Origin: Pavlovales sp. CCMP2436 | Taxonomy: Eukaryota > Haptophyta > Pavlovophyceae > Pavlovales | DNA: 40,772 nucleotides | Assembly: GCA_026770615.1 (NCBI GenBank) | Contig: MU631445.1 | Coordinates: forward strand, 57,565-98,336 | Reading direction: 5' to 3' | Part shown: positions 36,449 to 40,772 of the stretch, piece by piece | How the letters are laid out: each line of letters opens with the position of its first letter | How positions within the stretch are numbered: the first letter of the stretch is position 1 | Notes under the pieces: model-generated | Databases searched by the model: none | What the model was told of the DNA's origin: nothing | Seen by the model: only the letters and a program-made list of their open reading frames with translations | Program-made: the position numbers and the translations under genes

Positions 36449-36640
36449 TCTGGGAACACGACAAACAGCAACCAGCAGATCATCTCCCTAACCGCCCATG
36501 CCCAGGCACACTACCGGAGATCCATCGGCACGCACGGTGGCGCCCAAGCTAGCGCAGCCGACTAAGGCACGCAGTAGGCAATGAGCGACGCAGCGCTCAG
36601 ACCAGCACAATATTCGGAACAGTCAGACGCAAGCTTGAAT
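36449..36640 (+). repeat. Coding fragment, copy B (direct)
   Basis: Repeats 35849-36036 with few changes (TTNSNQQIISLTAHAQAHYR; stop at 36562-36564) and the same downstream segment to CTTGAATCC. It lacks the N-terminal part of copy A. Confidence 0.85.
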
Positions 36641-36894
36641 CCCGATTATAAATAAAAGTTACATGTACACGTATATGTATTGCTGATGTCATTAAAAGCT
36701 TTCAAATAACTGTGTGGGCTGTGGCCCGCCGCAGATGCCTTCCGAAGGTGGCCGAGTCGAACGCAATGCTTCCCGTGGCGGTGAGCGCTGCAGGGTGGGC
36801 GAGACGGGAACTCAGAGTCATCACATGCTCCATATACACTGGGCCTGGAACCGTGAGATCGGCGCGAACCATGAATTGGCGACGAGACTGGCGC
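36641..36894. other. No supportable gene
   Basis: AT-rich start (ATTATAAATAAAAGTTACAT), then GC-rich sequence. A rightward frame (36712-37563) is open across here but is Arg-rich and without a domain. Confidence 0.4.
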
Positions 36895-37839
36895 TCAAGT
36901 TCTGGCGCGCGCGCTGACCCCAGCGAGCGGACTGCGGTCAAAGCGCAGCAGCCCCATCTGAAGCGACCGGCGGGGCTTAAGAGCCGAGCCACCGGGCACG
37001 GCACGCGCGTAGAGCCGGAGGGGCGAGGCTACGCTAGACGAGGCTGGTCTAGAGGACGTCGGGCTGTCGTAGAGCGAGCGGCGGAGGCGCAGCGCCTCAC
37101 GGGGCGCCAGCAGCTCAACGGTCGCTTGCGCGTCCTCATCTGCCGAATGGCTGCAGGAGTGGACCGCGTTATAGTGCAGGGGCGAGTTCGGCCCGACGGG
37201 GCCCTGCCGCTCTCCATCCGAGGTCGCGCGACCCTGTTCGAGCGTGAGCGAGGCCGTGCCCGTCTCCCGACCGACGCGGGAGGGGGTGGACGAAGTGCGC
37301 GGCCGCTGCAACACAGGTCAGGGGGCGAGCCTATCGCCTGCGTCGACAGCATCAACGGGCGCGACGGGCGACGGCGCCCACGGCTGCTCACTCACGGTGA
37401 AGCTGAGCTCGGCTGCGTGAGCTTCCGAGAAGCTGCGCGGCTGCAGAACAACCGTGAGCGACGTTGCGAGTGCCGCGCGCTGCGTTTTCTTAATGGGCGA
37501 GTCCGCCCGTGCGCTCTTGATCATACCAAGGGCGACAAACGCGGAGGAGATTTGCATCATTGAGCGCGCGAGCGCTCACAGCTTGGCGCTCGAACGAGTG
37601 GCGCTGACGGCCACGCTGGAGACCGATCGCGAGCGCTGGCGCTCTATCAGGCGCGCCTTGACGGTAGTCGGTAGCGAGTGCCGGCGCGAGTGCATCTCCT
37701 GCTTCTTGTCGCACGTGATCCGCTTGAAGAGCTTCTGCATGAACGAGATGTACTTCTCCTCGGAGATGGTTGACGTCCAAAGATCTGTGTCCAAATGGGG
37801 CAAGACACAACCTACCATCATTCGGTTGACGTGCCCCAC
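36895..37839 (-). pseudogene. Unknown leftward gene with two in-frame TGAs
   Basis: One minus frame runs from VNRMMVGCVLPHLDTDLWTS to ARART and a stop at 36895, interrupted only by TGA at 37576-37578 and 37318-37320. The first segment (ISEEKYISFMQKLFKRITCD, KKQEMHSRRHSLPTTVKARL) looks most gene-like. The later parts are Ser/Arg-rich (SSRPASSSVASPLRLYARAV) and may be disordered protein or intron-containing host sequence. A facing 283-codon forward frame (36712-37563) has no stops, but its composition is Arg-heavy. I favour the minus strand with low confidence. Confidence 0.3.
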
Positions 37840-37901
37840 TCGGATAACTGGGGGGCCTTCTGTTAGCAGGCCGTTATCCGAGTCGGGCTCGTCAACCGAA
37901 T
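37820..37901. repeat. Hairpin: 29-bp inverted repeat with 24-nt loop
   Basis: ATTCGGTTGACG...ACTCGGATAAC (37820-37848) is matched by its reverse complement at 37873-37901 with two mismatches. It overlaps the start of the leftward frame above. Confidence 0.95.
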
Positions 37902-37977
37902 AATGCCTGTCTATGGTCCACTCTGATCGTTTGCCCGGAGGGCGGGGGGCCGGGGGCTGCGAGAGGGAACGTTCTGT

Positions 37978-38607
37978 TTATGCGTGATAATTGAACCTAC
38001 CTGCGAGTGAGAAGAGCGAGCCGGCAAACTGGTCCAGATCAATGCCATGCGCACTTCTTGTGCTCAAATGCCACTCATCAGAAGCGCACCGCCGAGCTTC
38101 TCGGGCGTTGAGGTCGGGCGCTAGGCAGCGCGAAATGCGGACGTGAAGGTTCACGTACACCGCCTTTGACATCCGGTCGGAGTCCGCGATGCAGACAGTG
38201 GCGAAGAATCGCTTGGCGGCGAGGCGAAACGCAGGCAAGGTGCGCCGGCGGATGGTGGCCCGCTCGGCGCGGCTGGGGGCCGAATCAAAATCGACGTCTC
38301 CGCCTTCGCGGTAGGCCTTGAGCGCAGCGCCGCCTTTCGCCTCGAACTCGAACTGTGAGGCGAGCGAGTCGGTGCGAGCGGGACGGTGCTCGAGCATGAT
38401 CGCGGTGGTGGGTGCCGGGATGGGTGAGACGGACAGAAGAACGCGTAGCGCGTCGGGCGAGTCAATATCGGGGCACGCAACGGGCGGAAGGACGACGCGC
38501 AGCGTGCCGGAGTCCATGAGACCGGCTCTTGCGGCGGACAGAGTTAAAGTGACGTTACTTTCGAGAGTAGATGACTTTGGATGACTTTTAAAACTGAGTT
38601 CAGCCAA
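37978..38607 (-). CDS. Unknown protein, about 180-209 residues
   Basis: The minus frame is open from 38607 to TGA 37978; the first ATG is 38517 (MDSGTLRVVLPPVACPDIDS), giving 179 residues. Sequence upstream of the ATG also looks coding (SFKSHPKSSTLESNVTLTLS), so a spliced or upstream start is possible. The body is natural: RVLLSVSPIPAPTTAIMLEH, SQFEFEAKGGAALKAYREGG, LAAKRFFATVCIADSDRMSK, YVNLHVRISRCLAPDLNARE. No family recognised. It is transcribed away from the TPI gene. Confidence 0.45.
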   Translation of the reverse strand: MAELSFKSHPKSSTLESNVTLTLSAARAGLMDSGTLRVVLPPVACPDIDSPDALRVLLSVSPIPAPTTAIMLEHRPARTDSLASQFEFEAKGGAALKAYREGGDVDFDSAPSRAERATIRRRTLPAFRLAAKRFFATVCIADSDRMSKAVYVNLHVRISRCLAPDLNAREARRCASDEWHLSTRSAHGIDLDQFAGSLFSLAGRFNYHA

Positions 38608-38794
38608 TCACTGGATAGATAGAAGCGGATGAATCGGGGGACGCAACGCAAACGCGGATGTACCTGGGATGCGCGGAAGCACAAACGCGGATGCGCACCC
38701 TATCAGGGTCACACACGGACTTGCAACTCTCCGCAAGGAATCGAGGGGATGCGCGTGTTCGTGCGTGGTGCTGGTGAGCGCGCGCAAAGGTTGC

Positions 38795-39140
38795 ACCGAG
38801 GGATGCTCCTGCGGGAGTGGTGTGCATGCGCCTAGTGAGTACAAACGAGGTGCTTGCGACCTCCCCTATCCTTTCAGAGCCGTGCCACTTGGTGCCAGTG
38901 GGCCACTGCTGCCACATCCCGTTAACTTTTTTAAAGTGAGAAAGACGTGCCACAATGGCGCCTTCATCACGCAGCGAGGGATTCACCTGCGAGAGTGGTG
39001 CACGTGCGCTACGGACGAGGTGTTTCCGACCTCCCCTCTCTTTCAGGGCCGTGCCACTGCTGCCACAGCCCACAGTCATCCCGTTAACTTTAAAAAAAGT
39101 GACGAGACGTGGCAGTATGGCGCCTTCATCAGCGCGGAGG
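38795..39140 (+). repeat. Two ~170-bp tandem copies upstream of the TPI gene
   Basis: Each copy runs GAGGGATKCWCCTGCGRGAG, CGAGGTGYTTBCGACCTCCC, TTTCAGRGCCGTGCCAC, CCCGTTAACTTT, ATGGCGCCTTCATCA. Copies begin at about 38799 and 38978. They lie 140-480 bp before the TPI start and may hold promoter or 5' leader sequence. Confidence 0.8.
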
Positions 39141-39280
39141 TGAGGCGTCCACTCGCCTGCTACTGCCACTGTCCTGCACTGCCTGTTCATGTGCCGGTGG
39201 GCTGTGCTGCCTCCTCGCTTACCTGTGCTCATTGCCACTGCCTGCTCACGCTGCCGCCGTGTCCCACTACACCGCGCAGA

Positions 39281-40772
39281 ATGATCGTGGGCGGCAACTG
39301 GAAGTGCAACCTGACGCGCGCGCAGGCGCTCGAGCTGGCGGATGCACTCAACGCGATGCCCGCCTCGGACGTCGAGGTCGTGGTCGCGCCCATCGCGCTG
39401 CACCTGCCGTTCGTCCAATCGGCGCTCAAGCGCGCGGTCTCGGTGGCGGCGCAGAACTGCGGCCACGCGGGGATGGGCGCCTACACGGGCGAGGTGTCCG
39501 CCGAGCAGCTAGCGGCGATGGATGTGCCCTGGGTGATCCTCGGCCACTCCGAGCGGCGCACCTACTTCCGCGAGGACGACGAGTTGCTCGCGCAGAAGCT
39601 GGCGCAGGCCCTCGAGCACGGGCTGCGCGTGATCTTCTGTGTCGGCGAGTCCAAGGGGCAGCGCGAGGCGGGCGCGACGCTCGAGGTGTGCAAGGCGCAG
39701 CTGGCGGGCGTGATGAAGCAGCTCGACCCAGCACGCGTTGTCCTCGCCTACGAGCCCATATGGGCCATCGGCTCGGGCCTCGTCGCCACGCCGCAGCAGG
39801 CGCAGGAGACGCACGCGCAGCTCCGCGCCCACGTCGCCGCCTCGCGCTCGCCCGAGCTCGCGGCACGGTTGCGCATTCAGTACGGCGGCTCCGTGTCCGC
39901 CGCCAACTGCGTGGAGCTCGCAAACCTGCCCGACGTGGACGGCTTCCTCGTCGGCGGCGCGTCGCTCAAGCCCGCCGACTTTGAGACGATCGTGGCCGCG
40001 TGCGCCGGCCGCGCCGACACGTTCGGCCCGCAGATGTGGGACGTGCTCGCCTACCCCGCTCTCGCCGCCGCCACGTTTGTGCCCGCGCTCTACCCCGTGC
40101 ACCCCTACCTGCACCTCATCGTGCTCTCGACCACCATCGTCTACGTCGGCTGCCACCGCGCACTGGCGCAGGGGCAGCTGACGCCTGGCGAGTCGACGTC
40201 GGAGGTGGTGACGAAGAAGGAGGCGATGCAGTTCCCTCTTTACGGCTCGGCTGTGCTGGTGGGACTTTACGCCGTGGTGAAGCTGGTGAAGAAGGAGTAC
40301 CTCAACCTGCTCATCGCACTCTACTTCTTCTGCATCGGCGCGGGCGCGGTGCAGCAGATGATCCGCGCGCCGCTGCAGAGGCTGCCGGGCGTGCGCGGGC
40401 TCAAGACACACGTGTGGAGCGTCAAGTGGATGTTCTGGCAGAAGGACGGTGAGCAGCCCCCCTCTTCCCTCTCGCTCTTCCTCTCTCCCTCCCTCTCCCT
40501 CTCTCTCTCCCTCCGCCCCACTTGTTAGCCTGTGTCCTCCCGTGCCCGCCTGCTCGCTCCCGCTGGCTCTGCCCTCCTTCCTTGCTTTGCCCCCTCCCCC
40601 TGGCTGCGCCCTCACCCCCTTGCCGCATTCCTTGCTCCCCCCGCTGGCTCTATGGGCTGCAGCGGCTCTGGAGAAGATCGAGTTTAACGCGCTGGACATC
40701 CCGCTACTCCTCGTGGGCATGGCGCTGTCGGCGGCCTACGCCAAGACCAAGTACTGGCTGCTGGCCAACGTG
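39281..40772 (+). CDS. Triosephosphate isomerase fused to signal peptide peptidase-like protein (partial)
   Basis: Exon 1 is 39281-40448; exon 2 starts at 40664 and leaves the window. Residues 1-245 are a complete TPI, which interconverts DHAP and GAP in glycolysis: GGNWKCN (Lys8), ILGHSERR (His89), AYEPIWAIG (Glu158), IQYGGSV, FLVGGASLKP. With no stop or intron the frame continues into membrane sequence typical of signal peptide peptidase N-termini: PYLHLIVLSTTIVYVGCHRA, EVVTKKEAMQFPLYGSAVLV, KKEYLNLLIALYFFCIGAGA, then exon 2 KIEFNALDIPLLLVGMALSA and KTKYWLLANV. SPP is an intramembrane aspartyl protease; its YD and GLGD motifs would lie beyond the edge. The start is the first Met before GGNWK; an upstream exon is possible. 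Confidence 0.8.
40449..40663 (+). other. Spliceosomal intron in the TPI-SPP gene
   Basis: GTGAGC at 40449 and CTGCAG ending 40663 enclose 215 bp rich in CT (CCCTCTC runs) with several frame-breaking stops. Joining 40448 to 40664 gives a continuous membrane-protein frame. The GT-AG borders and host-type gene support a eukaryotic nuclear genome. Confidence 0.8.

Noticed and set aside
36712..37563. 283-codon forward ORF
   Set aside because: Open but Arg-heavy with no domain; the opposite strand has more protein-like segments. Not settled, so given only as an alternative.

Overview
The window looks like nuclear DNA of a GC-rich unicellular alga, possibly a haptophyte or similar microalga; this rests on style, not on a marker gene. 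Two convincing host genes frame it: an intact, single-exon ARP8-type actin-related protein (26053-28011), and at the right edge an intron-containing gene in which triosephosphate isomerase runs straight into a signal peptide peptidase-like membrane region (39281 to the window end). Almost everything else is mobile or viral in character.

Layout. 1-4000: decayed, repeat-rich DNA with an OTU-protease-like fragment, a tandemly duplicated unknown ORF and a stray copia integrase fragment. 4170-14900: a scrambled viral-type replicon with an HUH endonuclease (Rep) gene, three tandem small membrane-protein genes, a RuvC/A22-like Holliday junction resolvase fragment, a zinc-ribbon HNH protein, a family A/TV-Pol-like replication protein, a leftward cluster of unknown, probably structural genes, and the end of a superfamily 3 helicase. 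Shared promoter-like motifs (CACCAATTTTCGCG, and T6-T11 followed by CTGGG) suggest these once belonged to one or a few related elements, such as polinton-like viruses, virophages or replitrons. Truncated genes meeting back to back show that pieces were shuffled or deleted.

15971-16036 is a telomere-repeat inversion, TTAGGG repeats facing CCCTAA repeats, which cuts off an ankyrin-like gene. 16000-22600 is a second viral-looking block: F-box/ankyrin proteins, a tail-anchored protein, a broken gene, a giant-virus-type HKPG protein, and a protein ending in a DUF3494 ice-binding-like domain. 23200-25500 carries a broken PIF/Harbinger-like DDE transposase interrupted by a TA-flanked miniature element.

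28689-29328 is a second zinc-ribbon HNH gene, interrupted by a 155-bp miniature transposon; a sister copy sits in a gene at 13089. 30026-35630 is a degenerate Ty1/copia LTR retrotransposon lodged in an AT-rich tandem repeat. 36700-38600 holds two leftward genes of unknown function.

Many genes have in-frame stops or frameshifts, so most of the viral portion is probably decaying. No tRNA, rRNA or CRISPR array was seen. There are two assembly gaps (17294-17488 and 28211-28297).
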